Of a stretch of 16,172 bases of DNA, positions 1 through 7,458 are shown in pieces. The notes below the pieces were generated by a model. It searched no databases, was not told where the DNA came from, and saw nothing but the letters and a program-made list of their open reading frames with translations. The stretch is from NCBI GenBank assembly GCA_019114645.1, contig DXFC01000185.1, forward strand, positions 1 to 16,172. The letters are read 5' to 3'. Position 1 is the stretch's first letter. Every line of letters starts with the position of its first letter. This DNA is from Candidatus Halomonas stercoripullorum (GTDB lineage: Bacteria > Pseudomonadota > Gammaproteobacteria > Pseudomonadales > Halomonadaceae). Both the position numbers and the translations under genes were made by a program.

Positions 1-663
1 GGCCTGCAGCATGATATCGAAGCGTGCGGCGATCCGCTGATGCAATACACTGCGGTCAAGAGGCGCCAGACCTATCGACACCACTCGCCAGGGAAAGGTT
101 TCAGGACGCTGTTGGCGCCACAGCTCGGAGAGTGACACGCCAGTGGCGCGATAAACCTCCAGCGCCCGCATCAAGCGCTGCGGATCATTCGGGTGAATGC
201 GCTGCGCGGCGTCGGGATCGACCCGAGAGAGCTCGGCATGCAAGGCGGCCAGGCCATGTCGCTCCGCCTCGTCGGCCAGCTCGGCACGAATCACCGGATT
301 CGCTGGCGGAAGATTGGCAACTCCCTCAAGCAGGCGCTTGGCATACATCATGGTGCCGCCCACCAGGAGCGGGGTACGTCCCGCCGCGCTGATATGCCGC
401 ATCTCGCGCAGCGCGTCCTCACGAAAGTCTGCCGCAGAGTAGGGCTCAGCCGGGTCACGAATGTCAATCAAGCGGTGGGGAGCACGCGCCAACTCACCTG
501 ATGTCGGCTTGGCACTGCCAATGTCCATGCCGCGATACACCATCGCCGAGTCCATGCTGATCAGATCGCAGGCCAGACGCTCATGCAGCTCAATGGCCAG
601 ATCGGTCTTGCCGGCGGCGGTAGGTCCCATCAACAGAATGGCAAGCGGGCGACTATCCGACAC
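1..663 (-). CDS. miaA: tRNA dimethylallyltransferase MiaA (3' end cut off by window edge)
   Basis: MiaA transfers the dimethylallyl group of DMAPP to N6 of A37 in tRNAs reading UNN codons, the first step toward ms2i6A. I translated the 221 codons present. A P-loop G-P-T-A-A-G-K-T lies at residues 13-20, then D-S-A-M-V-Y-R-G-M-D-I-G-S-A-K-P from residue 38 with the family's catalytic Asp, H-R-L-I-D-I-R-D-P, L-L-V-G-G-T-M-M-Y, and H-P-N-D-P-Q-R-L-x-R-A-L-E-V-Y. About 90 C-terminal residues of the usual ~310 lie outside the window. The start is GTG at 663, with GGAGG four bases upstream; an internal ATG at residue 12 sits too close to the P-loop. It is the last gene of the operon seen here, nine bases after the mutL stop. 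In related genomes hfq usually follows, which would lie beyond position 1. Confidence 0.95.
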   Translation of the reverse strand, partial: MSDSRPLAILLMGPTAAGKTDLAIELHERLACDLISMDSAMVYRGMDIGSAKPTSGELARAPHRLIDIRDPAEPYSAADFREDALREMRHISAAGRTPLLVGGTMMYAKRLLEGVANLPPANPVIRAELADEAERHGLAALHAELSRVDPDAAQRIHPNDPQRLMRALEVYRATGVSLSELWRQQRPETFPWRVVSIGLAPLDRSVLHQRIAARFDIMLQA

Positions 664-672
664 AAGGCCTCC

Positions 673-2616
673 TTATTGACCACGCAAAAACAGCCGGTCC
701 AGCTGCTTGAGCGACATCTCGGTCCAGGTCGGCCGGCCATGATTGCACTGGCCGCTACGCTCCGTGCGTTCCATGTCACGCAGCAACGCATTCATCTCGG
801 CCACGGTCAACTGTCGATTGGCGCGCACGCTGCCATGACACGCCATGGTCGCCAGTAGTTCGTTGATATGGGCCTCCAGGCGATCGGAGCGCCCGTAGCG
901 CTCCAGGTCGCTCAGCATGTCGCGGATCAGCGGCTCCACATCGGCACCAGCCAGCTGCACCGGAAGCTGGCGTACCAGTAGTGTTTCCGGCCCCGCCACA
1001 TCGAGCTCAACACCCAGGCGGGCAAAGGCCTCACGCTCGGTTTCGGCGGTCGCCACCTCGGTATGACTGGCCGCTATCGAGACCGGCACCAATAGCGGCT
1101 GCGTCTCCAGGGCTCCGCCGTGAACCTGCTCCTTCATGCGCTCATAAACAATACGCTCATGGGCGGCATGCATATCGACAATGATCAAGCCACGCGCCGT
1201 CTGGGAGAGAATGTAGATGCCATGCAACTGGGCGATGGCAAAGCCCAGCGGCGGAACAGCGCTCGCTTCGGCATGCTCGTCACGCCCGGGCAAGGCTTGG
1301 GCATAGTGCGTAGCTGTCGGCGGCTCCGGCGCGCCCTCCACCTCATGCTGCGGTGTCAGTAAATGCTCCTCGTGAGCCGGATGCAGCGCACGATAGCCAT
1401 CCATGAAGGCACGCACCCGGTCGGCGGTGACCCGCTGTGGTGACTCAACAGGGGCATGCAGCGACATGGGGCGCTGCTGCCAACGGGGCTCGGATTCGCG
1501 CACTGCACCGATATCCGCTGACGCTCCGGTCTGCGCCAGCTTGTGGTCACCCTCACCACCCTCTCCTTCTACTCCCGGCTCTGGCTGCCCCGGGCGAGCC
1601 TCGCCCAGCGCACGATGCAGACTGGAGAACAGAAAGTCGTGTACCAAGCGCCCATCGCGGAAGCGCACCTCATGCTTGGTAGGGTGCACATTGACATCGA
1701 CTACCGCCGGGTCGACTTCCAGGTAGAGCACAAAGACCGGGTGACGGCCGCCAAACAGCACATCACGGTAAGCCTGACGAATGGCGTGAGCCACCAGCCG
1801 GTCACGTACCACCCGACCATTGACAAAGAAGTACTGGTGATCGGCCTGGGCCCGTGAATAGGTGGGCAAACCAACCCAGCCCCATAAGCGCAGGCCACCG
1901 ACCGCCAGGTCCAGGTGCAGTGCATGCTCAAGAAAGTCCTTGCCCAACAACGCAGTGATGCGTCGTTCGCGCCCGGCGGGAGAGTCCGCCGCGGGTAATT
2001 GATGCACGGTTTTCTGGTTGTGGCGCAGCACCCAGGCAATATCAAAGCGCGACAGTGCCTGCCGGCGGAACGCTTCTTCAATATGCCCATACTCGGTTTT
2101 CTCGGTACGCAGAAACTTGCGCCGCGCCGGGGTATTGAAGAACAGGTCGCGCACCGTCACCGAGGTGCCACGTGGATGCGGAGCTGGTGAAAGACGCGCC
2201 TCCATGTCACGCCCTTCGGCCACGACACGCCAGCCGTTGCGTGGATCCTCAGCCGTATTGGCGACCAGCTCCAGACGCGCCACTGAACTGATCGACGCCA
2301 GCGCTTCGCCGCGAAAGCCGAGGCTGGCGACGCCCTCCAGCTCTTCCAGTGAAGCGATCTTGCTGGTGGCGTGGCGCGCCAGTGCCAGCGGCAAGTCACC
2401 CTCGGCGATCCCGCTACCGTCATCCCGTACACGAATCAACCGGACACCGCCCGCTTCGAGCTCTACCTCAATGCGTGAACTACCGGCATCAATCGCGTTT
2501 TCGACCAGTTCCTTGACCACCGAGGCCGGGCGCTCCACCACCTCGCCGGCGGCAATCTGGTTGGCCAGGCGCGTGTCGAGCACGTGAATGCGACGGCTGA
2601 CATCAAGTAGCGTCAT
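673..2616 (-). CDS. mutL: DNA mismatch repair protein MutL, endonuclease-type
   Basis: MutL couples MutS mismatch recognition to strand incision and excision. The N-terminal GHKL ATPase is intact: N-Q-I-A-A-G-E-V-V-E-R-P, E-N-A-I-D-A, D-D-G-S-G-I, G-F-R-G-E-A-L and D-L-F-F-N-T-P-A-R-R-K-F-L. A low-complexity acidic linker follows around residues 340-450, then the C-terminal dimerisation domain. That domain carries D481-M-H-A-A-H-E487-R-I-V-Y-E492, which fits the D-x-H-A-x2-E-x4-E metal motif of nicking MutL proteins, plus A-C-H and C624-N-H-G-R-P-T near the end. E. coli MutL, which relies on MutH, lacks these. Length 647 aa is normal. The ATG overlaps the amiB stop as ATGA (2613-2616) and has only a weak Shine-Dalgarno, so translation is probably coupled to amiB. 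Confidence 0.97.
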   Translation of the reverse strand: MTLLDVSRRIHVLDTRLANQIAAGEVVERPASVVKELVENAIDAGSSRIEVELEAGGVRLIRVRDDGSGIAEGDLPLALARHATSKIASLEELEGVASLGFRGEALASISSVARLELVANTAEDPRNGWRVVAEGRDMEARLSPAPHPRGTSVTVRDLFFNTPARRKFLRTEKTEYGHIEEAFRRQALSRFDIAWVLRHNQKTVHQLPAADSPAGRERRITALLGKDFLEHALHLDLAVGGLRLWGWVGLPTYSRAQADHQYFFVNGRVVRDRLVAHAIRQAYRDVLFGGRHPVFVLYLEVDPAVVDVNVHPTKHEVRFRDGRLVHDFLFSSLHRALGEARPGQPEPGVEGEGGEGDHKLAQTGASADIGAVRESEPRWQQRPMSLHAPVESPQRVTADRVRAFMDGYRALHPAHEEHLLTPQHEVEGAPEPPTATHYAQALPGRDEHAEASAVPPLGFAIAQLHGIYILSQTARGLIIVDMHAAHERIVYERMKEQVHGGALETQPLLVPVSIAASHTEVATAETEREAFARLGVELDVAGPETLLVRQLPVQLAGADVEPLIRDMLSDLERYGRSDRLEAHINELLATMACHGSVRANRQLTVAEMNALLRDMERTERSGQCNHGRPTWTEMSLKQLDRLFLRGQ

Positions 2617-4067
2617 GAGCCCGGTATCCGTAACACCTGGCCAACGCGAATCACATCGCCATTAAGCTCGTTGGCCTGTTTGAGCTGTGTGACCGGCAAG
2701 CCATGGCGTGCGGCGATTTGCGACAGGGTATCGCCAGGCTGGATACGGTACTCGTTGCTTGCGGTCGTGCGCTGATTGTCACGCTGCCAGGCCAGCAGGC
2801 TCGCCGGAGGCGGATGAGTGCGGAAGTGGGCCTGGATGCCGGCGAAGATCGATTGCGCCAGCCGCTGCTGATGACCGGAATCCCGCAAGCGCCGCTCCTC
2901 CTCGGGATTGGAGATAAAACCCGTTTCGATCAGCAATGACGGGATATCAGGCGACTTCAAGACCATGAAACCCGCCTGCTCGACATTTGACTTGTGCAAG
3001 CGATTGACCCGCCCCATCTGATCCAGCACCTGGCCGCCAATGGCAAGAGAATCGTTGAGGGTAGCGGTCATGGTCAGGTCAAGCAGCACACCACGCAACA
3101 CTTCATCCTTGTCATCCAGCGACAAGTTGCCATCCACGCCACCGATCAGGTCGGCCTGGTTCTCGCTGGCCGCCAGCCATTGTGCGGTTTCCGATGTCGC
3201 CCCACGCTGGGATAGCGCATAAACGGAACTGCCATTGGGACGCGGACTGGTGAAGGCGTCGGCATGGATCGAAACGAAGAAGTCGGCTTTCTGCTCGCGG
3301 GCGATACGCGTGCGCTGACGCAGCCCAACGTAATAGTCACTGTCGCGAATCATCACGGCACGAAAACCTTCGGTGCTGTCGACCAGCCGCTGCAAGCGCC
3401 GGCTGATTTCCAAGACGACATCCTTCTCACGGGTACCGCCAGGCCCGATGGCGCCCGGGTCTTCGCCGCCGTGGCCGGCATCGATGGCGATAATGATGTC
3501 GCGCCGCGGATGGGGGGCCGCCGGCTGGCGTGCCGCCACTTCGGGATCCACCGCTGCCGGTGGCTCGCCGCCTGCGTCTATTGGCCGATTGGCAGCAATT
3601 TCCTGTTCGCGAATCATCGCCTCGATGGGGTCAATCGGATTTTGCACCGCACTCTCGCCGGGGTACTCCATATCCACCACCAGGCGATGGCCGTACTGCT
3701 CATTCGGTGCCAGGGTGAAATGGCGCGGTTCCACTTCCCGCGAGAGATCCAGCACCACACGCAAACCGCCACCCTCACGCGCAGCACTCCGTACCGCCGT
3801 GATCGCGCTGCCTGCCAGATCAAGAACGATATCGGTATCAAGCCGGCTCTCATCGAGATCAATCACCAGACGTCGCGGATTGTCCAAGACAAAGACATTG
3901 GCTTCAGCGTGAGCCGAGAGATCGAACACCAGACGGGCGTGATCCGGCGCCGCCCACAAGCGAATGTTATCGACCTGCGCCGCCTGAGCGGGCAGGGCAA
4001 GGCAGGTTAACCACAACAGGCCCAGCAACAGCCGATAACCCGTGGTCAGAATGTTCCTGCGGCGCAT
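2613..4067 (-). CDS. amiB: N-acetylmuramoyl-L-alanine amidase AmiB with C-terminal LysM
   Basis: This periplasmic zinc amidase cuts the lactyl-amide bond between MurNAc and the stem peptide during daughter-cell separation. In order there is a Sec-type signal peptide (M-R-R-R start, hydrophobic core residues 13-25, likely cleavage after L-P-A-Q-A), an AMIN domain (about 30-130), a variable linker, an Amidase_3 domain and a LysM repeat in the last 45 residues. Catalytic landmarks are I-D-A-G-H-G-G-E-D-P-G-A, V-S-I-H-A-D-A and L-L-I-E-T-G-F-I-S-N. The LysM domain, absent from E. coli AmiB, should bind glycan strands. I chose ATG 4067 because AGAGGA lies nine bases upstream and it gives a compact signal peptide. 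ATG 4088, overlapping the tsaE stop as ATGA, is the alternative and adds seven residues. Confidence 0.93.
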   Translation of the reverse strand: MRRRNILTTGYRLLLGLLWLTCLALPAQAAQVDNIRLWAAPDHARLVFDLSAHAEANVFVLDNPRRLVIDLDESRLDTDIVLDLAGSAITAVRSAAREGGGLRVVLDLSREVEPRHFTLAPNEQYGHRLVVDMEYPGESAVQNPIDPIEAMIREQEIAANRPIDAGGEPPAAVDPEVAARQPAAPHPRRDIIIAIDAGHGGEDPGAIGPGGTREKDVVLEISRRLQRLVDSTEGFRAVMIRDSDYYVGLRQRTRIAREQKADFFVSIHADAFTSPRPNGSSVYALSQRGATSETAQWLAASENQADLIGGVDGNLSLDDKDEVLRGVLLDLTMTATLNDSLAIGGQVLDQMGRVNRLHKSNVEQAGFMVLKSPDIPSLLIETGFISNPEEERRLRDSGHQQRLAQSIFAGIQAHFRTHPPPASLLAWQRDNQRTTASNEYRIQPGDTLSQIAARHGLPVTQLKQANELNGDVIRVGQVLRIPGS

Positions 4068-4084
4068 GCACAAGGATCCTCTGC

Positions 4085-4585
4085 TCATTGTGGTGGTTCA
4101 CCTTCTTCGCTGATCATCTGCATCAGAGTCGCATCCCGTGACAGCCGTGCGATAACGTCACGGCCATGTTCGCTATGCGCCTCAAGGTGTGCCACACGGC
4201 CACTTTCTTGCAGCAGCAACGTTAGCGTGAGATCCGCAACCGGCAACCAGCCGGCCCCCCGGCTGGGCCACTCGACAATGCATAGCGCATCATCGGTAAA
4301 GAGGTCACGGCCACCAATAAACTCAAGCTCCTCGGGATCGGCGAGACGATAGAGATCAAAATGGTAGACGCGACCCTGTGGCAGCTCATAGGGCTCAACC
4401 AGGGTATAGGTCGGGCTTTTAACCGCACCGGCATGGCCCAGTCCACGCAGGATACCGCGGCTCAGGGTGGTCTTGCCCGCCCCCAGCTCACCTTCGAGAT
4501 AGAGCCGCCCGCGCCATGCCAGCGCCTGGCCCAGCCGTTCGCCGAAAGCGACCTGACGCTCCTCATTCTCCAGCCGTACGCGCAT
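4085..4585 (-). CDS. tsaE: tRNA t6A biosynthesis ATPase TsaE
   Basis: TsaE is the ATPase that works with TsaB and TsaD to transfer threonylcarbamoyl to A37 of ANN-decoding tRNAs. The protein is 166 aa, slightly longer than the ~153 aa E. coli form because of a C-terminal tail. Visible motifs are Walker A G-E-L-G-A-G-K-T-T at residues 32-40, the switch segment K-S-P-T-Y-T-L-V-E-P-Y, H-F-D-L-Y-R-L with the family's key Asp77, and I-V-E-W-P at 103-107. The ATG at 4585 shares its A with the TGA of nnrD and has AGAGGA about six bases upstream. A longer reading from ATG 4606 exists but lacks that spacing. The gene lies between nnrD and amiB in a compact operon, its common position in gammaproteobacteria. 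Confidence 0.95.
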   Translation of the reverse strand: MRVRLENEERQVAFGERLGQALAWRGRLYLEGELGAGKTTLSRGILRGLGHAGAVKSPTYTLVEPYELPQGRVYHFDLYRLADPEELEFIGGRDLFTDDALCIVEWPSRGAGWLPVADLTLTLLLQESGRVAHLEAHSEHGRDVIARLSRDATLMQMISEEGEPPQ

Positions 4586-5490
4586 CACCGGTCCTCTGCC
4601 CCCCAATGGTCGCCCGCCACACAGCCAGGATTGACCAGAATACGTGCATAGGATGCCAGATCGGCCGCCAGCAGACCACGCTCACCTGTCTCACGCACGG
4701 CCAGGTCAGCCGCCAGGGCATGTACCACCACCCCCGCCCTGGCAGCCTGTTCAAGCGGCAAGCCCTGAGCCAATAACGCCCCCAGCATGCCGGAAAGCAC
4801 ATCGCCCATGCCGCCCGAGGCCATGCCCGGATTGCCGTAAGGACACACGGCCATGCCACCCGGCCCCGCCACCAGCGTACCGGCTCCCTTAAGGATAATC
4901 ACACCCCCGTAACGCTGCTGTAGCGCGCGAGCAGCTGCGGGACGATCGCCCTCTACCTGGGCCGTACTGCAAGCCAGCAGACGCCCGGCCTCACCAGGAT
5001 GAGGTGTCAGAATCCAGTCATCACGGCGCAGGCCGGAAAAGCGCGTCGCCAACAGATTGAGCCCATCAGCATCCACCACCAACGGCCGGGATGCCGCCAG
5101 CGCTGCCTGCAGCAACCCCTGACCCCAGGCCCCCTGTCCAAGCCCTGGGCCCACCACCAATACCCCCGCTTGATCGAGCAGGTCGCCAAGCCCCGTGGCC
5201 CCACGCACCCCATGCACCATCACTTCGGGCCGATAGGTGAGGCAGGCCGTTACATGCTCCGGTGCCGTAGCCAGGCTCACCTTGCCGGCACCCAGCCGCG
5301 CCGCCGCCTCGCTGGCAAGCAGTGCCGCACCACCCAGCCCAGGGGCACCACCCATGATCAGCACATGACCCATATCGCCTTTATGAGCATCGCGTTGACG
5401 CGGCGGCAGCCACGCTTCAAGCAAGCTCTTGTCGAGTCGCTCGACAACAGACGCAGCCTCATGCACACCAGCACTACGATTTTCTGGCAT
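4585..5490 (-). CDS. nnrD: ADP-dependent NAD(P)H-hydrate dehydratase, stand-alone
   Basis: This enzyme dehydrates S-NADHX and S-NADPHX, damaged hydrated nicotinamide cofactors, back to NADH and NADPH, using ADP in bacteria. The ribokinase-like fold is marked by A-H-K-G-D (residues 35-39), G-P-G-L-G (114-118), D-A-D-G-L-N-L-L-A (140-148), T-P-H-P-G-E (162-167), I-L-K-G and N-P-G-M-A-S-G-G-M-G-D-V-L-S-G (220-234) with catalytic Asp230. In E. coli YjeF this domain is fused behind a ~220-residue NAD(P)HX epimerase. Here translation begins just before the linker L-P-P-R, so the epimerase half is missing. The ATG at 5490 has GGGGGAGG six bases upstream. It is the first gene of the minus-strand operon. 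The dehydratase assignment is firm; where the epimerase is encoded cannot be seen. Confidence 0.93.
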   Translation of the reverse strand: MPENRSAGVHEAASVVERLDKSLLEAWLPPRQRDAHKGDMGHVLIMGGAPGLGGAALLASEAAARLGAGKVSLATAPEHVTACLTYRPEVMVHGVRGATGLGDLLDQAGVLVVGPGLGQGAWGQGLLQAALAASRPLVVDADGLNLLATRFSGLRRDDWILTPHPGEAGRLLACSTAQVEGDRPAAARALQQRYGGVIILKGAGTLVAGPGGMAVCPYGNPGMASGGMGDVLSGMLGALLAQGLPLEQAARAGVVVHALAADLAVRETGERGLLAADLASYARILVNPGCVAGDHWGAEDR

Positions 5491-5535
5491 TCAGTGCCTC
5501 CCCCGCGCCATTGCTTTATGATGTTGTCTTGTTTT

Positions 5536-5556
5536 GCAGTGTATGCATCACACTGC
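5536..5556. repeat. Inverted repeat overlapping the nnrD promoter
   Basis: Arms GCAGTGT (5536-5542) and ACACTGC (5550-5556) are exact reverse complements separated by seven bases, an operator-sized dyad. The left arm overlaps the proposed -10 of the minus-strand promoter, so a bound dimer would block it. The gap also serves queG, so both directions could be affected. No regulator is recognised. Confidence 0.35.
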
Positions 5557-5565
5557 CGCTGCCAA
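5538..5565 (-). promoter_or_regulatory. Candidate sigma-70 promoter for the nnrD-tsaE-amiB-mutL-miaA operon
   Basis: On the minus strand TTGGCA (5565-5560, five of six to the -35 consensus) is followed after 16 bases by TACACT (5543-5538, four of six to the -10). Transcription would start near 5531, about 40 bases before the nnrD ATG and its strong Shine-Dalgarno. It is the best promoter-like pair in the 112-base divergent gap between nnrD and queG. It was found by eye only. Confidence 0.45.
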
Positions 5566-5602
5566 TCCCCCCGCTACGCTTTTGCCCGGTTTTTTCTCGA
5601 TC

Positions 5603-6706
5603 ATGAGTTCTCATCCAACCCTGAACGCCAATGCACTGGCTGAACTCGCCGCCACCATCAAGAGCTGGGGGCGTGAACTCGGTTTCCAGCAGGTGGGCAT
5701 CACCGATGTCGATCTGGCCGAGGACGAGCGCCACTTGCAGCGCTGGCTCGACGCCGGCTATCACGGGGAAATGGGTTTCATGGCCAAGCACGGCACCAAG
5801 CGGACACGGCCGGCAGAGCTGGTACCTGACACCCTGCGCGTGATCAGTGTGCGCCTTGATTATCTTCCCGCCGACACCGAGAGCGCCAAGGTACTCGGTC
5901 AACCACAGACCGCCTATGTGTCGCGCTACGCCGTGGGCCGCGATTACCACAAACTGATGCGCAAGCGTCTGGCCACCCTGGCCAGATGGGTCGAAGAACG
6001 AGTCGGCCCCTTCGGGTACCGCGCCTTCGTTGACTCGGCCCCAGTCATGGAGCGCGCTCTGGCACGCAAGGCGGGACTGGGCTGGATCGGCAAAAACGCC
6101 ATGCTGCTCAACCCCCGGGCCGGCTCACTGTTTTTTCTCGGCGAACTCTATGTTGACCTGCCCCTGCCGATCGATGCGCCCTTCGAGGAGGAGCACTGCG
6201 GCAGCTGCAGCGCCTGCCGTACCGCCTGCCCCACCGGAGCTATCGTTGACGACAAGGTGGTCGATGCCCGGGCCTGCATCTCCTACCTCACCATCGAGCT
6301 GTTTGGCGCCATTCCCGAGCGCTATCGTGAAGCCATGGGCAACCGGGTGTTTGGTTGCGACGATTGCCAGCTCGTGTGCCCCTTCACCCGCTTCACTCGC
6401 CCCACTGCGGAAGCGGATTTCGCTCCGCGCCACGACCTCGACCGGGCCAGCCTGGTGTCGCTGTTCGCCTGGAGCGAGGAGGAGTTTCTCGACAAGACCG
6501 CCGGCAGCCCGATTCGCCGCATCGGCTATGAGCGCTGGCTGCGCAACCTGGCGGTAGGGCTGGGTAACGCACCCTGGAGCGAGTCGGTGGAAGCCGCCCT
6601 GCACGCCCGCCTCGCCTATCCTTCCGACCTGGTGCGTGAACATGTGCGCTGGGCGCTGGCCCGGCAACGCGAGCGGCGTGGCCGTATGATTATCAGTCAA
6701 AAGTAA
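5603..6706 (+). CDS. queG: Epoxyqueuosine reductase QueG
   Basis: QueG carries out the last step of queuosine synthesis, reducing epoxyqueuosine to queuosine in the tRNA wobble position with cobalamin and two [4Fe-4S] clusters. The catalytic region reads V-D144-S-A-P-V-M-E-R, followed by G-L-G-W-I-G-K-N. Cluster ligands are C199-x2-C202-x2-C205-x3-C209-P and C252-D-D-C255-x3-C259-P, with C225 between. The 367-residue length fits the family (E. coli about 379). The start is ATG at 5603, which leads straight into M-S-S-H-P and the conserved core, although no Shine-Dalgarno precedes it. In-frame TTG 5534 and ATG 5543 would add a tail rich in Ala and Pro and also lack a ribosome site. It diverges from nnrD and converges on orn. 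Confidence 0.95.
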   Translation: MSSHPTLNANALAELAATIKSWGRELGFQQVGITDVDLAEDERHLQRWLDAGYHGEMGFMAKHGTKRTRPAELVPDTLRVISVRLDYLPADTESAKVLGQPQTAYVSRYAVGRDYHKLMRKRLATLARWVEERVGPFGYRAFVDSAPVMERALARKAGLGWIGKNAMLLNPRAGSLFFLGELYVDLPLPIDAPFEEEHCGSCSACRTACPTGAIVDDKVVDARACISYLTIELFGAIPERYREAMGNRVFGCDDCQLVCPFTRFTRPTAEADFAPRHDLDRASLVSLFAWSEEEFLDKTAGSPIRRIGYERWLRNLAVGLGNAPWSESVEAALHARLAYPSDLVREHVRWALARQRERRGRMIISQK

Positions 6707-6729
6707 CTACCCAAAACCAGCCATGGCAT

Positions 6730-6746
6730 CAGCGCTAGCGGCGCTG
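6730..6746. terminator. Small hairpin between convergent queG and orn, possible weak terminator
   Basis: CAGCGC (6730-6735) and GCGCTG (6741-6746) form a six-base-pair stem around a five-base loop in the 63-base gap between the two converging genes. There is no T-run directly after it on either strand, so termination would be weak or Rho-assisted. Nothing else is seen in this gap. Confidence 0.3.
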
Positions 6747-6769
6747 GGGACAGGGTGAAGCGGAGGTCT

Positions 6770-7354
6770 TCACTCCTCCTCGTCCCTTTCCGTTCCCGCC
6801 AAACGCAGAAACGTATTGCGGTAGTGCGCCAGCTCGGCAATGGACTCCTTGATATCCTCCATGGCCAGGTGCACGTTTTGCTTGTTGAAACCCGCCATGG
6901 CCCCCGGATTCCAGCGCTTGGCCAGCTCCTTCAGGGTGGAAACATCAAGATTTCGATAGTGGAAGAACGCCAGCAGCTCCGGCATCTCACGCTCAAGAAA
7001 GCGCCGGTCCTGATGCACGCTGTTGCCGCACATGGGCGAACTGCCGGGCATCACATGCTGCTTGAGGAACTCCAGCGTCCGACGCTCAGCCTCGGCGGTA
7101 TCAATACGACTCTGTTGAACCCGCCCGGTCAGCCCCGATTCTCCATGGGTGCGGGTACACCACTCATCCATGGCATCCAGCAGGCTGTCGGGCTGATGGA
7201 CAGCGATCACCGGACCTTCCGCAATCAGGTTGAGATCGTTATCGGTGATCAGGGTGGCCACCTCAATGATACGCTCACGCTCGGGATCGAGCCCGGTCAT
7301 CTCAAGATCAATCCACACCAACAGGTCATCGCGCGGCGCAGGGGTATTCGACAT
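6770..7354 (-). CDS. orn: Oligoribonuclease (3'-to-5' exoribonuclease)
   Basis: Orn degrades the 2-5 nucleotide RNAs left by other RNases, and in gammaproteobacteria also linear pGpG from c-di-GMP turnover. All DEDDh residues are visible: D16 and E18 in W-I-D-L-E-M-T-G-L, D116 in N-S-V-H-Q-D-R-R-F-L, and H162 with D167 in H-L-A-M-E-D-I-K-E-S-I. Length 194 aa is close to the usual ~180, with a few extra N-terminal residues. ATG 7354 has GGAG seven bases upstream. The gene is monocistronic, convergent with queG and divergent from rsgA, the same arrangement I recall from Pseudomonas. No odd features. Confidence 0.96.
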   Translation of the reverse strand: MSNTPAPRDDLLVWIDLEMTGLDPERERIIEVATLITDNDLNLIAEGPVIAVHQPDSLLDAMDEWCTRTHGESGLTGRVQQSRIDTAEAERRTLEFLKQHVMPGSSPMCGNSVHQDRRFLEREMPELLAFFHYRNLDVSTLKELAKRWNPGAMAGFNKQNVHLAMEDIKESIAELAHYRNTFLRLAGTERDEEE

Positions 7355-7458
7355 GAATCAGCTCCAGGGTTAAAAAGCGCGGCACGACAGGCCGGACCGC
7401 GCCCAGTACAATGTCATTCAAGCATAATGCCAGCTATTGTAACGATCTTCGGACGCCC

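Noticed and set aside
3264..4010. A 248-codon open frame on the plus strand opposite amiB
   Set aside because: It lies entirely inside a clear amiB gene, has no family motifs or ribosome site, and long antisense frames are expected in GC-rich DNA.
5517..5522. TATGAT as a -10 box for queG
   Set aside because: No -35-like hexamer lies 16-18 bases upstream (5494-5499 reads GTGCCT) and there is no extended -10.
7407..7441. TACAAT and ATTGTA as an inverted repeat in the orn-rsgA gap
   Set aside because: Six-base arms with a 23-base spacer are easily due to chance and match no operator shape. No convincing promoter pair was found there.
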